Origin: Clostridia bacterium
Lineage (GTDB): Bacteria > Bacillota > Clostridia > Oscillospirales > CAG-272
Direction: 5' to 3'
Length of the DNA: 64,000 nt
NCBI GenBank assembly: GCA_017472695.1
Contig: JAFUOQ010000015.1
Span: forward strand, 64,388-128,387
Position numbers and translations under genes: made by a program. Position 1 is the first letter of the stretch; each line of letters starts with the position of its first letter. Of the stretch, positions 17,963-27,102 are shown in pieces. Below the pieces are notes generated by a model. It saw only the letters and a list, made by a program, of their open reading frames with translations, was not told the DNA's origin and did no database searches.

Positions 17963-20215
17963 TCACTTCTCTGCCTTAAACCTCACTGGCTTTTTTGCTT
18001 CAAGTATTATTTTGTCCTCATCCTTTAGCATTTCAGAGTCGGCATAGATATAGCTTTCTCCATAAAATATTAGCTTGTCCACATATGGTGTAATATAGCT
18101 ATACTGCTTTTTGTATATTGGACCATACGAGCCAAAGACAATTACATCGGCATTATACGATTTTTCCTCTGTGAAATAGTCAAAAATTTCATAGCTTGAA
18201 GCTCCAAGATATAGAAAATCGCAATCATTTGTACTTATATTAAATGAAACGTTTTTTCTTTCGGAGCGAGGGAGTGTATTATTTCCGCTAAATTCGATGG
18301 TAGCTATGTCAAGCTTCATATTGTGCTGAAGCTCTGCCACCTTGATTTTCTCCTTTTTGGCTACTCTTATTATTCCTTGATATATATCCATTTCCTTTGC
18401 GTCGCTAGGTCTTGGTATATAAAGAGTTTCAATTTTGATATTTCCTGCTATGCGCTTAAAATATAAATCGGTCAAGTGCGAATAGTCACAAATTATATAG
18501 TTTTCAACCTCGCTATAGTGTAAATAATCTATAAGTCCTACACTTGTTCCAGCTACCCCGGTTGTGGTTTTTGAGATATCTATTACAGTTAGATTGTTGT
18601 TCTCCTCTATTGTTATAAAGTCATTTGACCTTGAGCTATAGCTACTGATATAAACATTATTCTTTGCTTGTATATAATTAATTATGCTTCCCGAAGCAAA
18701 GACACAGGCTCCCACTAAAAGCAAGCAGGTCATATGCTTTATGTACTTTCTTTTAACCAAAACGAGGAGAACAAGTGCAAAAACAATCAGGTAAACTCCG
18801 ATTATTTGTACTATTGAAAATGTAGGGATTACAATTCCTCTGGCGTCAGCTAGCCACCTTATAAATTCAAGTAACCAATGCGCTCCTCTATCCCCTAAAA
18901 AGAATAGAAAATCAGATATATATGGTACGCTAGAGAACAAAAGCAAGAATGGTGCAAAATAAATAAGAAGCGTAAAATACGGAACTAAAATTATATTAGA
19001 TACCGGTGTTAAAATTGATAGCGTGCCAAAAGCACTAAATGTAACAGGCAAGGTAAATGCGACAACAAAAAGTGTTGTAACGAGTGAAAATATTATCCAT
19101 CTAAAAACCACAAATCTTGTTCTTTTCAGCCTTGTTTTATAAATATATCGCACGGAGATTAAACACCCCAGCATAGCAAGAAAGGATAACATAAGAGAAA
19201 TAGAAAAGATAGAATACGGCATAAAAATACAAATAATTGTGACTGATAAAAACAGCGAGGTTACATTATCAACTCTATATCCAACCATTTTGATAAGATA
19301 ATATAGTGACATCATAAGTCCTGCTCTTATAGCCGACTCCGAAAAGCCTGTCAGAGCCACAAAAAAGATAATGCACAGTATTAAAATGAAATTTTTGAAG
19401 TGCAAATTTAATGGTAAAAATTTAAAAATAATGCCTAGGAGTGTCGCAATTACAGTTATATGCATTCCACTCAAGGCGAGCGCGTGGCTAACTCCCACCC
19501 TTGCACAGTCTCTTTTTATACTATTATCAAGTAAATTGTCATTTCCTAGCAAAATGGCAGAAAACAAAGCGCCGGAATCCTCGCTCATATTTTCCTCGAA
19601 TATACTGGATAGCTTTAAATTTAATTTTTCTAAAGCGCTAATTCCATTACCCTTTGAAATCAATGTGTAGCTTGATGCAGTAGCCAATATAGATATTCCA
19701 TCGTCCAGATATGCTCTTGCTTCATTATAGCCAATGTCCGAGTCCTCAGGTAAAGAAAAATACACATAAAATGAAACCTCGTCGTCCACATCAAGTCCCT
19801 CTCCCTCAAGCTCTAAAAGTGCTTTGAAATTAAGTCCTTGGTCATCTACGCTCTTTACATCAATTATATAACGGCTTTGATAGCTTTTTTCGTATTCCTC
19901 ATCTTTTACTGTTGCTACTATTTCGTGCTCGCCATTGTCTATAAGCAACACTGCTTTTTCATTTTTCCCAAAGGAAAATATTGAAATTAACATAGCCAAG
20001 GCTACAAAAAACAAAAGAGGAAAATACCTGATAATTTTATCAAGTATAGTCCTCTTTCTCTTTATTATGTATAAAATTGCGAGTAAAAATGCTAGCACTG
20101 TGAAAACCGCTAATATAATCATTCTTATTAGTGTATTTAGCTCGTAGGAAATAAATAAGCTTATCAAAAACGCACCACATCCGAGTGCTAAATTTCTATG
20201 TTTAAATATTTCCAT
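17963..20215 (-). CDS. ComEC/Rec2-family DNA-uptake membrane protein
   Basis: A 750-residue protein with two N-terminal membrane helices, an OB-like external domain (about 80-180), and a polytopic Competence domain with the signature CARVGVSHALALSGMHITVIATLLG (about 237-261). The C-terminal 200 residues have the position and size of the metallo-beta-lactamase-like domain. However, no HxHxDH metal motif is visible: CDYSHLTDLYFKR is the closest segment. ComEC translocates one DNA strand across the membrane in competent Firmicutes. It lies 9 bp from rnmV on the same strand, as part of a housekeeping cluster rather than a com operon. Confidence 0.85.
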   Translation of the reverse strand: MEIFKHRNLALGCGAFLISLFISYELNTLIRMIILAVFTVLAFLLAILYIIKRKRTILDKIIRYFPLLFFVALAMLISIFSFGKNEKAVLLIDNGEHEIVATVKDEEYEKSYQSRYIIDVKSVDDQGLNFKALLELEGEGLDVDDEVSFYVYFSLPEDSDIGYNEARAYLDDGISILATASSYTLISKGNGISALEKLNLKLSSIFEENMSEDSGALFSAILLGNDNLLDNSIKRDCARVGVSHALALSGMHITVIATLLGIIFKFLPLNLHFKNFILILCIIFFVALTGFSESAIRAGLMMSLYYLIKMVGYRVDNVTSLFLSVTIICIFMPYSIFSISLMLSFLAMLGCLISVRYIYKTRLKRTRFVVFRWIIFSLVTTLFVVAFTLPVTFSAFGTLSILTPVSNIILVPYFTLLIYFAPFLLLFSSVPYISDFLFFLGDRGAHWLLEFIRWLADARGIVIPTFSIVQIIGVYLIVFALVLLVLVKRKYIKHMTCLLLVGACVFASGSIINYIQAKNNVYISSYSSRSNDFITIEENNNLTVIDISKTTTGVAGTSVGLIDYLHYSEVENYIICDYSHLTDLYFKRIAGNIKIETLYIPRPSDAKEMDIYQGIIRVAKKEKIKVAELQHNMKLDIATIEFSGNNTLPRSERKNVSFNISTNDCDFLYLGASSYEIFDYFTEEKSYNADVIVFGSYGPIYKKQYSYITPYVDKLIFYGESYIYADSEMLKDEDKIILEAKKPVRFKAEK

Positions 20216-20224
20216 ATAACTACC

Positions 20225-20800
20225 CTAATTTGCTAAAAATTTTTCAAACTCTTCCCTTGTATAAAGGATATTTATAGCCTGCAGCATCGCGTTTGCGCTC
20301 ATATTTGTCGGTAGCTCTAATTTCTTTAATAGGTCTGTTCTCATATTTTGACTGTTTTCTCTACCACTTAAGCCATATTTGTAGAAGTCTGTCTTTGTGA
20401 TTTCATTAAGCGGTCTTTCGGGTGCGTTTTCTCTAAATGGCTCTAAAAGCTCAATAAGTCTTTTTGAGTCAATTCCCTCAACACCGAGTGTGCCCTGCTT
20501 TGAAGGTGCTCTTTTCCTTTTCTCCTTGCCCTCCACATATGGAGTATAGATGTTTATAATTTGCTCTGGCTTTAATGCTCTTTTAATGTAAGAGCGAATT
20601 AAATGTCCAGCACCATCGGAGTCTGTTAAAATAATAACCCTTGATTTGTCAGCCAGCTTTTTAATTAAGCCTATCTTTTCCTCATCATTGAAAATGGAAA
20701 AGCCACCTGTGGTAATGACTCTGGCACAAACCAAGGAATCAAGCTTTATTTTGTCGTATTTACCCTCAACTATAATTGGGTATTTAATTTGCATCTTCAT
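20225..20800 (-). CDS. rnmV: Ribonuclease M5-like Toprim protein
   Basis: A 191-residue protein. The Toprim domain opens with PIIVEGKYDKIKLDSL (catalytic Glu, about 8-23) and continues to ILTDSDGAGHLIRSYIKR (the DxD motif, about 57-74). The C-terminal part matches the short helical domain of RNase M5, which matures 5S rRNA in low-GC Gram-positives. It is 4 bp after the holA stop and before comEC, so it is co-transcribed with both. Confidence 0.85.
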   Translation of the reverse strand: MKMQIKYPIIVEGKYDKIKLDSLVCARVITTGGFSIFNDEEKIGLIKKLADKSRVIILTDSDGAGHLIRSYIKRALKPEQIINIYTPYVEGKEKRKRAPSKQGTLGVEGIDSKRLIELLEPFRENAPERPLNEITKTDFYKYGLSGRENSQNMRTDLLKKLELPTNMSANAMLQAINILYTREEFEKFLAN

Positions 20801-20803
20801 ATT

Positions 20804-21844
20804 TCACCTGCAGAATAAGGCACACAAAGAGCTTATTAGTCTTTCAACTGCTATATATGAGGTCAAATTTGACAAGGATTTAGATTTTATATCCACTTCG
20901 CTACATAATTCAACAGCGCGTGTAAATTTTTTAGGATTTTCTCCTGCTATGCATCTTAAATATTTGCCTACTCTAAACTCATGCATTCCAAGTGCTGATG
21001 CAATTTGGCTCTTGTTATTTCCACCTGAATATAGGGTTTCTATTAGCAAAAGCTCGGAATAAAGCCTTACAACCGATGCAAGAATTGCCATCGGTGGTTC
21101 ATGTGATGATTTTTGACGGTAGAGTGTTTCAAAAACAAGACTTTTATTTTTTTCAAGGAGCGCATTCGTGAGCTGAAAATCATCATATTCCACTGTTTTA
21201 CAGGATACCATATCAATATCCTCATAAGTAACAATATCACGCCCGTTCATTTTAACATAGCAAGAAATCTTATCAATCTCGTTTGAAAGCACCCACATAT
21301 CGTGTCCACAAACCTCAACCAGCTTGTCAAAAACCTCACCATCATACTTAACTCCATTATCGGAAAAATGGCGTGAAATCCAAGATTTTAGCCTTGCGGG
21401 AGTTGGGAACTCAAACTCAACAGGAGTTAAATGCTTGGTTAAAATCTTATACATTTCTGTAGGATTTTTGGGTAGCTTGCCTGCGTTAAAGCAGTCGTTA
21501 TCTGCACGAATAATAAGCACTGTATGGTCATTTTCCGAGAGGGTTGAGAGCACGTCGTCTATTGATTCCCACACATCCTTTTTTATAGAGGTATAATCCA
21601 CTCCGCGCACCTCAACAAGCTTTTTCTCCGCCATCATAGGCAAAGCCCCTATAGCTTGGGAAAGAGCGACAGGAGAAAACTCCTCTGCGTACAGAATTAT
21701 GTGATTAAATTCGTCAAAATTGCCGTCTAAAACCTGCTTCTCTACCTCTTTTGAGTACATATATTTCAGATAATCCTCACCGCCGAAGAATAAATATCCT
21801 CCGTGAAGATTTTTAAGCTCGGCCTTAAATTCGGATTCTGTCAT
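20804..21844 (-). CDS. holA: DNA polymerase III delta subunit
   Basis: About 346 residues. Features are GGYLFFGGEDYLKYMYSKEVEK at the N-terminus (AAA+-like domain without a functional P-loop), LPMMAEKKLVEVRGVDY, and the C-terminal helical part VRLYSELLLIETLYSGGN. The delta subunit opens the beta clamp in the clamp loader. I use the ATG ending at 21844 because it overlaps the upstream stop as ATGA and has GGAAG before it; a longer in-frame version would overlap the preceding gene. Confidence 0.88.
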   Translation of the reverse strand: MTESEFKAELKNLHGGYLFFGGEDYLKYMYSKEVEKQVLDGNFDEFNHIILYAEEFSPVALSQAIGALPMMAEKKLVEVRGVDYTSIKKDVWESIDDVLSTLSENDHTVLIIRADNDCFNAGKLPKNPTEMYKILTKHLTPVEFEFPTPARLKSWISRHFSDNGVKYDGEVFDKLVEVCGHDMWVLSNEIDKISCYVKMNGRDIVTYEDIDMVSCKTVEYDDFQLTNALLEKNKSLVFETLYRQKSSHEPPMAILASVVRLYSELLLIETLYSGGNNKSQIASALGMHEFRVGKYLRCIAGENPKKFTRAVELCSEVDIKSKSLSNLTSYIAVERLISSLCALFCR

Positions 21845-22323
21845 ATAGCTTCCACTTCCATTTTCATTACTGTTTTTTGAGCGCACGCACCCTTAATCTC
21901 GATAAGATATGTGATTTCTATATATCCGTTGGTTAAAAGCTTGTTATCAATGCTTTTTGAGTAAATACAAATCTCAAATGGCATAATGCCTGTGTTATAA
22001 ACACATATATGGCGCTTGCCCTCCTCAAAATACATAAAGGATTCAAGCGCGCCTGTACGAATTATGCTAACCTCTTTAGGCTTGTTTAGATCAAATTTTA
22101 GCTCTGTATAAACTCCACCCATACCTTCAGTCTCCTCCTCGTATTTTAAGGAGTAGGTATCGTTTTCAGTACTAACCTTGCCATAAAGGGTTGTTTCTAC
22201 TCTATCGCTCCCATCACAAGCATCAAAGCTTTCTTGAATCATAAGCTTATCAGCTGCGTGGTCAAAAATCGACTTGCCCTTATATTCCTTTTGTGTTGTC
22301 GTTATCTTTATTTTTACGTTCAT
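21841..22323 (-). CDS. DUF1934 family beta-barrel protein (YwiB-like)
   Basis: A 160-residue protein beginning MNVKIKITTTQKEY and rich in alternating beta strands, with RVETTLYGKVS and YEEETEGMGGVYTELKFD typical of the DUF1934 lipocalin-like family found next to housekeeping genes in Firmicutes. It has no signal peptide. It is 4 bp after the serine acetyltransferase stop and its own stop overlaps the holA start. The molecular function is unknown. Confidence 0.75.
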   Translation of the reverse strand: MNVKIKITTTQKEYKGKSIFDHAADKLMIQESFDACDGSDRVETTLYGKVSTENDTYSLKYEEETEGMGGVYTELKFDLNKPKEVSIIRTGALESFMYFEEGKRHICVYNTGIMPFEICIYSKSIDNKLLTNGYIEITYLIEIKGACAQKTVMKMEVEAI

Positions 22324-22327
22324 TCTT

Positions 22328-23188
22328 TTACCTTTTGTTTTTGATTATGTGCTCGGGCTTTTTAACGTAAACCTTGGCGCCCTTGCCAATGCTTTCAGTT
22401 ATAAATGAGTTACCACCGATAACTGCACCCTCACCAATTACAGTTTCGCCACCGAGAATTGATGCGCCTGAATAAATAGTAACATTATCGCATACGGTTG
22501 GATGTCTTTTAACTCCTGCAAGGCTTTGTCCCTTTCTTGGCGACAAAGCGCCCAAGGTAACACCTTGATAAATTTTTACATGGTTACCGATTTCTGTTGT
22601 TTCACCGACAACTATACCTGTACCGTGGTCAATGAAGAAATACTCACCAATTGTAGCACCTGGGTTAATATCAATACCAGTCATTGAATGGGCATGCTCT
22701 GTCATTATTCTTGGTACAAATGGCACTTGGCTCTTATAAAGCACATTAGCTACTCTATACACAAAAATTGCATAAAGCCCTGGGTATGAAAAGATAATTG
22801 CTTCCTCGCTCTCTGCCGCTGGGTCACCCTCAAAGGTAGCTTCAACATCCTTAATTAGCATAGAGTGAACCTCTGGCAATTTAGTAATAAACTCCTCGGT
22901 TATTTCCTTTGCTCTTTTTGATGCACCCTTTTCATCCTTTGCTTTAATTGCAAGCTCAATTTGCTTTTTTATTCTGAAGCTGATTGAGCTGATTCTCTCC
23001 TCTGCAAAATCAAGAGCATCGTGCTTACAGTCTGCAAAATAAGCGGGGAAAAACAGCCCCTTTATATCCTCAAGAATTGAGATTATTTCATTTTTATCTG
23101 GTAGCTTTAAGGACGATGAAAAGGCAGTAACGCTTGAATTTTCATAGGACTTAACCATTTCCATAGCCGCTTTTTCGTTAATTGTCAT
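22328..23188 (-). CDS. cysE: Serine O-acetyltransferase (hexapeptide-repeat)
   Basis: About 286 residues. The N-terminal helical domain (SFRIKKQIELAIKAK) is followed by the left-handed beta-helix with TGIDINPGATIGEYFFIDHGTGIVVGE (about 168-194), YQGVTLGALSPRKG and RHPTVCDNVTIYSGASILGG. His residues in DHGTG and near RHP are the acetyl-transfer catalytic set. It makes O-acetylserine from serine and acetyl-CoA for cysteine synthesis. The length and N-terminal domain resemble the long EpsC-like form. Start at the ATG ending at 23188 with AAGGAGAT upstream. Confidence 0.88.
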   Translation of the reverse strand: MTINEKAAMEMVKSYENSSVTAFSSSLKLPDKNEIISILEDIKGLFFPAYFADCKHDALDFAEERISSISFRIKKQIELAIKAKDEKGASKRAKEITEEFITKLPEVHSMLIKDVEATFEGDPAAESEEAIIFSYPGLYAIFVYRVANVLYKSQVPFVPRIMTEHAHSMTGIDINPGATIGEYFFIDHGTGIVVGETTEIGNHVKIYQGVTLGALSPRKGQSLAGVKRHPTVCDNVTIYSGASILGGETVIGEGAVIGGNSFITESIGKGAKVYVKKPEHIIKNKR

Positions 23189-23236
23189 ATAATTATCTCC
23201 TTTCACAGTAAGATATTATGAGCTTATATGAAATAT

Positions 23237-23265
23237 ATGATAGCATAAAGATTTAAAAATTGCAA
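23237..23265 (-). promoter_or_regulatory. Promoter of the cysE-DUF1934-holA-rnmV-comEC group
   Basis: On the minus strand TTGCAA (23265-23260), 17-base spacer, TATCAT (23242-23237), about 50 bp upstream of the cysE start. Confidence 0.6.
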
Positions 23266-23283
23266 GTATATATTATTATAAAT

Positions 23284-23311
23284 AAAGAAAAAGAGCCTCG
23301 TGGCTCTTTTT
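23284..23311. terminator. Bidirectional terminator after rmuC
   Basis: AAAGAAAAAGAGCC, loop TCGT, perfect 14-bp complement. It lies between the end of rmuC and the cysE promoter. Confidence 0.8.
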
Positions 23312-23327
23312 CTTTACAAAATGGTTA

Positions 23328-24710
23328 TTACTCAATTTCAAGTATTTCCCTAGCTTCCTCGCCAGACATCGTTCCTATTGTTTTCAGCTTACGGCTCATA
23401 ACATTAGTTCTTGTGCCGATTAGGTTAGCAAGGTCTGCATCGACCTGTTCAACGTGGCGCTTTGTCTTTGTGAGTGCGTCTGCAAAGGTTTCAAACTCCG
23501 TCTTTACTGCCTCAAGTAGCTTAAATACATCTGCGCTCTTTTTCTGAATAGCGAGTGATTTAAAGCCTTGCTTTAATGCGTTTAGAAGCGCGGACAAGGT
23601 TGTAGGTCCTGCCATATTTACCTTAAATTCTCTTTGGCACTCCTCAAAAAGCCCTGCCTCTATAACCTCAATGTAAAGTCCCTCGGTTGGCAAAAACATT
23701 ATTGCAAAATCGGTTGTGTTTGGTGGGTCGATATATTTAGTTGAAATGTCTTTTGCAAAGGCTCTAATCTTGGCTCTTAATTCCTTACGAGCAAGCTCAA
23801 GCGCTACCTTATCTCCTGCATCAATTGCATCCTTGATTTTATAGTAGGTTTCAAGTGGGAATTTGGAGTCTATTGGTAAATAAATATACTCGTCATCGCT
23901 CGATGGCATTTTAATAGCAAATTCAACAGGATCGCGCGAGCCCTTTTTGGTGACAACATTCTCCTCATATTGATCCTTTGTAAGAATTTCGCTAATGATA
24001 TTGCCAAGAATTACCTCACCTACAATACCCTTTGTTTTTACATTTGTAAGGACATTTTTAAGCGAGCCAACATCAGTAGCTATACCCTTAATTTCGCCTA
24101 TTGCCTTATTAACATTACCGATTTGGGAAACTACATTTTCAAATGATTCCTTTAGTCGCTCGTCAATAGTTTTTTGGAGCTTTTCATCAACTGTTTTTTG
24201 AACACCATCAAGCTTTTCGCCAACTGTCTTTTGAATGCTTTCAAGCTTTTCACTGTTCTCACGGCGAAGCTCGGAAAGACTTTTAGCAACTGCGTTATCA
24301 ATAAGCTTATAATTCTCGGTCATATTCTTTGAAAACTCATCAAACTTTTTGTTTAGATTTTCAATAGCCTTTTCGTTTTCCTCACGAGTCGCCTTTGACA
24401 TTTGATTAATGGCAGTATTTAATTTCTCCATCATATCAATATAGTTTTTGGTGTTTTGCTCATTTAGGGTCTTCATTTCCTTCTCGAGCTGTTGAATTTT
24501 TGAATTAATTTCATTGATAAAGAGCTTATTTGTACCCTCTATTTGTCCAATTTTCAGGTCTACAACTTCCTTTATAGGTGCTATGTCAACACTCGGTGCT
24601 TTTTGCTTTTTCAACGCAAAAGCTATGTAAATGGCAATCGCGCAAAGAACGAGCGAAACCACCAAAATCAGAATCCCGAGAGTAAGTAAAATAATTTCGC
24701 CTGTCGTCAT
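23328..24710 (-). CDS. rmuC: DNA recombination protein RmuC homologue
   Basis: About 460 residues. There is an N-terminal membrane helix (IILLTLGILILVVSLVLCAIAIYIAFAL, about 6-33), a long coiled coil to about residue 200, then the RmuC nuclease-like domain with IVGEVILGNIISEIL, LPIDSKFPLETYYKI and FAIMFLPTEGLYIEV (about 345-359). RmuC limits DNA inversions at short inverted repeats; the fold is PD-(D/E)XK-like. Start at the ATG with GAGGAGGT upstream. Single gene with its own terminator. Confidence 0.88.
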   Translation of the reverse strand: MTTGEIILLTLGILILVVSLVLCAIAIYIAFALKKQKAPSVDIAPIKEVVDLKIGQIEGTNKLFINEINSKIQQLEKEMKTLNEQNTKNYIDMMEKLNTAINQMSKATREENEKAIENLNKKFDEFSKNMTENYKLIDNAVAKSLSELRRENSEKLESIQKTVGEKLDGVQKTVDEKLQKTIDERLKESFENVVSQIGNVNKAIGEIKGIATDVGSLKNVLTNVKTKGIVGEVILGNIISEILTKDQYEENVVTKKGSRDPVEFAIKMPSSDDEYIYLPIDSKFPLETYYKIKDAIDAGDKVALELARKELRAKIRAFAKDISTKYIDPPNTTDFAIMFLPTEGLYIEVIEAGLFEECQREFKVNMAGPTTLSALLNALKQGFKSLAIQKKSADVFKLLEAVKTEFETFADALTKTKRHVEQVDADLANLIGTRTNVMSRKLKTIGTMSGEEAREILEIE

Positions 24711-24776
24711 TTTATACCTCCTCAAGCTTTATATGATTATTCTATCATTTTTTTAGTAGTTTTTCAAGTAAAGTGT

Positions 24777-24805
24777 TTGAATTTATGTACAATATATGGT
24801 ATACT
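24777..24805 (+). promoter_or_regulatory. Promoter of the rbfA-nrnA-truB operon
   Basis: TTGAAT 24777-24782, 17-base spacer, TATACT 24800-24805, about 40 bp before the rbfA start. Confidence 0.6.
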
Positions 24806-24846
24806 ATAATATAAAGTAATATTTTTACGACAAATGAGGTAAAATT

Positions 24847-25209
24847 ATGGCTAAATATAGAAGAAATAGAATTAATGACGCAGTAAAAGAGGAAATGGCG
24901 CAAATCTTGCGCGATGTAAAGGACCCAAGAATTGCCGGTGCTTTAGTTTCAATTACCGGTGCTAATGTTTCGGGAGATTTAAAGTTTGCTAAAATTTACT
25001 ACTCTGTTTTAGGAGATGATAAGGCAGAGGTTGGTAAGGCATTAAAGAACGCAAGCGGATTTTTCAGATCCGAGCTTGCAAGAAGAATCAATTTAAGAAT
25101 AACGCCAGAGCTTTCCTTTGAGTATGACTCCTCCGCAGAATATGGGGCGAATATTTCATCCATTTTAAAGACATTAGACATTAAGGATGACGAGGAAGAA
25201 AATGATTAA
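24847..25209 (+). CDS. rbfA: Ribosome-binding factor A
   Basis: A 120-residue KH-fold protein: RINDAVKEEMAQILRDVKDPRI (about 7-28), FAKIYYSVLGDD, and the C-terminal LRITPELSFEYDSSAEYGANI. RbfA binds 16S rRNA helix 1 and assists late 30S maturation. The downstream nrnA ATG overlaps its stop by 8 bases. The order rbfA-nrnA-truB is a common Firmicute translation cluster. Confidence 0.95.
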   Translation: MAKYRRNRINDAVKEEMAQILRDVKDPRIAGALVSITGANVSGDLKFAKIYYSVLGDDKAEVGKALKNASGFFRSELARRINLRITPELSFEYDSSAEYGANISSILKTLDIKDDEEEND

Positions 25210-26194
25210 AGAGCTTTCAATTAAGGAGCTGGCAGAAAAAATCAAGGAGCAAAAATACACCCTTATTCTCTGCCATAAAAATCCAGACCCAGATACACTT
25301 GGTAGTGCATTTGCCTTAAGAGATATTTTAGCTCTGCTTGGCTCTTGTGCCAAGGTGGCATCGTGTGATACAGCTCAAAAAAAGTTCGATTTTATCACCG
25401 AGGGTGTTTCTCTTGAATATCAAGAAAACGGTTATGAAAGATATATTGCGGTTGACGTGGCATCTCCTACCCAGCTTGGTGAATTATCGTTTCTTGCTGA
25501 CAAGGTTAATCTTACTATCGATCATCATAAAATGTGCGTGCGCTTCTCAGAATATTATGAAAATTTTTGCGCATCCTGTGCTGAAAATATTTATCTTTTG
25601 GCAAGCGAGCTTGGTATTTTAGACAAGCTTCCAATTCATTTTTATAACTGCTTATATGCAGGAATGAGTGCAGACACAGGTGGTTTTAGATTTTCTAATG
25701 TTACCCCTGACACTATGACTTTAGCATCACAGATTATTGCCAAGGGGATTGACCATGCAGAAATCAACCGAGTGATTTTTGAATCAAAATCACTTGAAGA
25801 AATAAAGGCACAAAGACTCACTTATGAAAAAATGCAAATGTTTTGTGATGGTGCGCTTTCTCTTATTGTTTTTACAAACAGAATGAAAGAGGAAAATGGT
25901 ATAAGCGACGCGGATATTGGTGATGTTGTAAACGCTGTGCGGTCTGTTGAGGGTGTTTTGGTCGCCCTTTCATTAAAACAAAGCTCAAAGGATGAGAAAA
26001 AATATTCTCTTTCCTCTCGTGCAAATGCCGACATTGATGTTTCCAAGGGTTGTATGGAATTTGGCGGTGGTGGACACGTCCGTGCTGCTGGTGCAACTGT
26101 TATAGCAGATAGTGAGGAGGAGGCTACTAATATGGTTGTTTCCGTTTTCTCTCACTTAATTGACGAATATAAAAAGGGTATAAAAAATGGATAA
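25202..26194 (+). CDS. nrnA: Bifunctional oligoribonuclease/PAP phosphatase NrnA (DHH family)
   Basis: About 330 residues. CHKNPDPDTLGSAFALRDIL has the DxD metal ligands (about 25-44), TIDHHKMCV the DHH motif, and the C-terminal DHHA1 domain ends with MEFGGGGHVRAAGATV. It degrades 2-5 nt RNA ends and hydrolyses 3'-phosphoadenosine 5'-phosphate. Start at 25202, overlapping the rbfA end by 8 bases; the 3' end overlaps truB by 8 bases. Confidence 0.92.
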   Translation: MIKELSIKELAEKIKEQKYTLILCHKNPDPDTLGSAFALRDILALLGSCAKVASCDTAQKKFDFITEGVSLEYQENGYERYIAVDVASPTQLGELSFLADKVNLTIDHHKMCVRFSEYYENFCASCAENIYLLASELGILDKLPIHFYNCLYAGMSADTGGFRFSNVTPDTMTLASQIIAKGIDHAEINRVIFESKSLEEIKAQRLTYEKMQMFCDGALSLIVFTNRMKEENGISDADIGDVVNAVRSVEGVLVALSLKQSSKDEKKYSLSSRANADIDVSKGCMEFGGGGHVRAAGATVIADSEEEATNMVVSVFSHLIDEYKKGIKNG

Positions 26195-27095
26195 GGAATT
26201 GTCCGGTGTCATTCTTGTTAACAAGCACAAGGGTGTCACCTCTCACGATATAGTCTTTAAAATTAGACGTCTTTATGGCACAAAAAAGGTTGGGCACACT
26301 GGCACTTTAGACCCTCTTGCCACAGGCGTTTTGCCTGTTTTGGTTGGAAGAAGCGCTAAAGCTGCTGAATACCTTTTATCCGAGAATAAAAAATACATAG
26401 CTGAAATTAAGCTTGGTATAACAACTGATACCGAGGATATTACAGGTAATATTTTAACAAAAAGCGACACTCTCCCCACAAAAGAGGAATTCTTTGATGC
26501 CTGCAAAAAATTTGAGGGCGAGATTATGCAAATCCCTCCTATGTATAGCGCACTAAAGGTTAATGGGCAAAAGCTAGTTAACCTTGCAAGAAAAGGAATT
26601 GAAATTGAAAGACAAGCAAGAAAAATCACTGTTTTTTCGATTGTCCCAACTGTGATAAACGAAGCCGAGGGCTTATACAAAATTGAAGTTGCTTGCTCCA
26701 AGGGTACATATATCAGAACCCTTTGCGCCGATATAGGTGCAAGCCTTGGCTGTGGCGCTACAATGGCAGAGCTACAAAGGACAGAAAGTGGTAATTTTAA
26801 AATAGAAAATGCCTATACAATAGACGAGCTTGAAAAAATGAGCGAGAGTGAAAGAGAGAGTCTGCTTTTGCCACCTGAGGAGCTTTTTTTGGAAGCTGAG
26901 CCCGTTTCATTTAGCGATTTTTACACAAGGCTTTTTAAAAGTGGATGCGAAATATACCAAAGGAAAATTGGAACTAGCTTCCCTCTTGGCGCTTTTTTAA
27001 GAGTGTACGAAAATGGTGAGTTTATTGCTCTTGCCGAGGTTAAAGACTTTCCCGACGGCTCAGCTATTAAATCGATAAAGTTTTTTAAAATTTGA
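26187..27095 (+). CDS. truB: tRNA pseudouridine(55) synthase TruB
   Basis: A 302-residue protein. GVILVNKHKGVTSHDIV opens the catalytic domain. VGHTGTLDPLATGVLPVLVG (about 36-55) contains the catalytic Asp in the TruB motif II. MYSALKVNGQKLVNLARKGIE and CSKGTYIRTLCADIG follow. It isomerises U55 in the T-loop of tRNAs. Third gene of rbfA-nrnA-truB. Confidence 0.95.
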   Translation: MDKELSGVILVNKHKGVTSHDIVFKIRRLYGTKKVGHTGTLDPLATGVLPVLVGRSAKAAEYLLSENKKYIAEIKLGITTDTEDITGNILTKSDTLPTKEEFFDACKKFEGEIMQIPPMYSALKVNGQKLVNLARKGIEIERQARKITVFSIVPTVINEAEGLYKIEVACSKGTYIRTLCADIGASLGCGATMAELQRTESGNFKIENAYTIDELEKMSESERESLLLPPEELFLEAEPVSFSDFYTRLFKSGCEIYQRKIGTSFPLGAFLRVYENGEFIALAEVKDFPDGSAIKSIKFFKI

Positions 27096-27102
27096 GGTTA
27101 TT

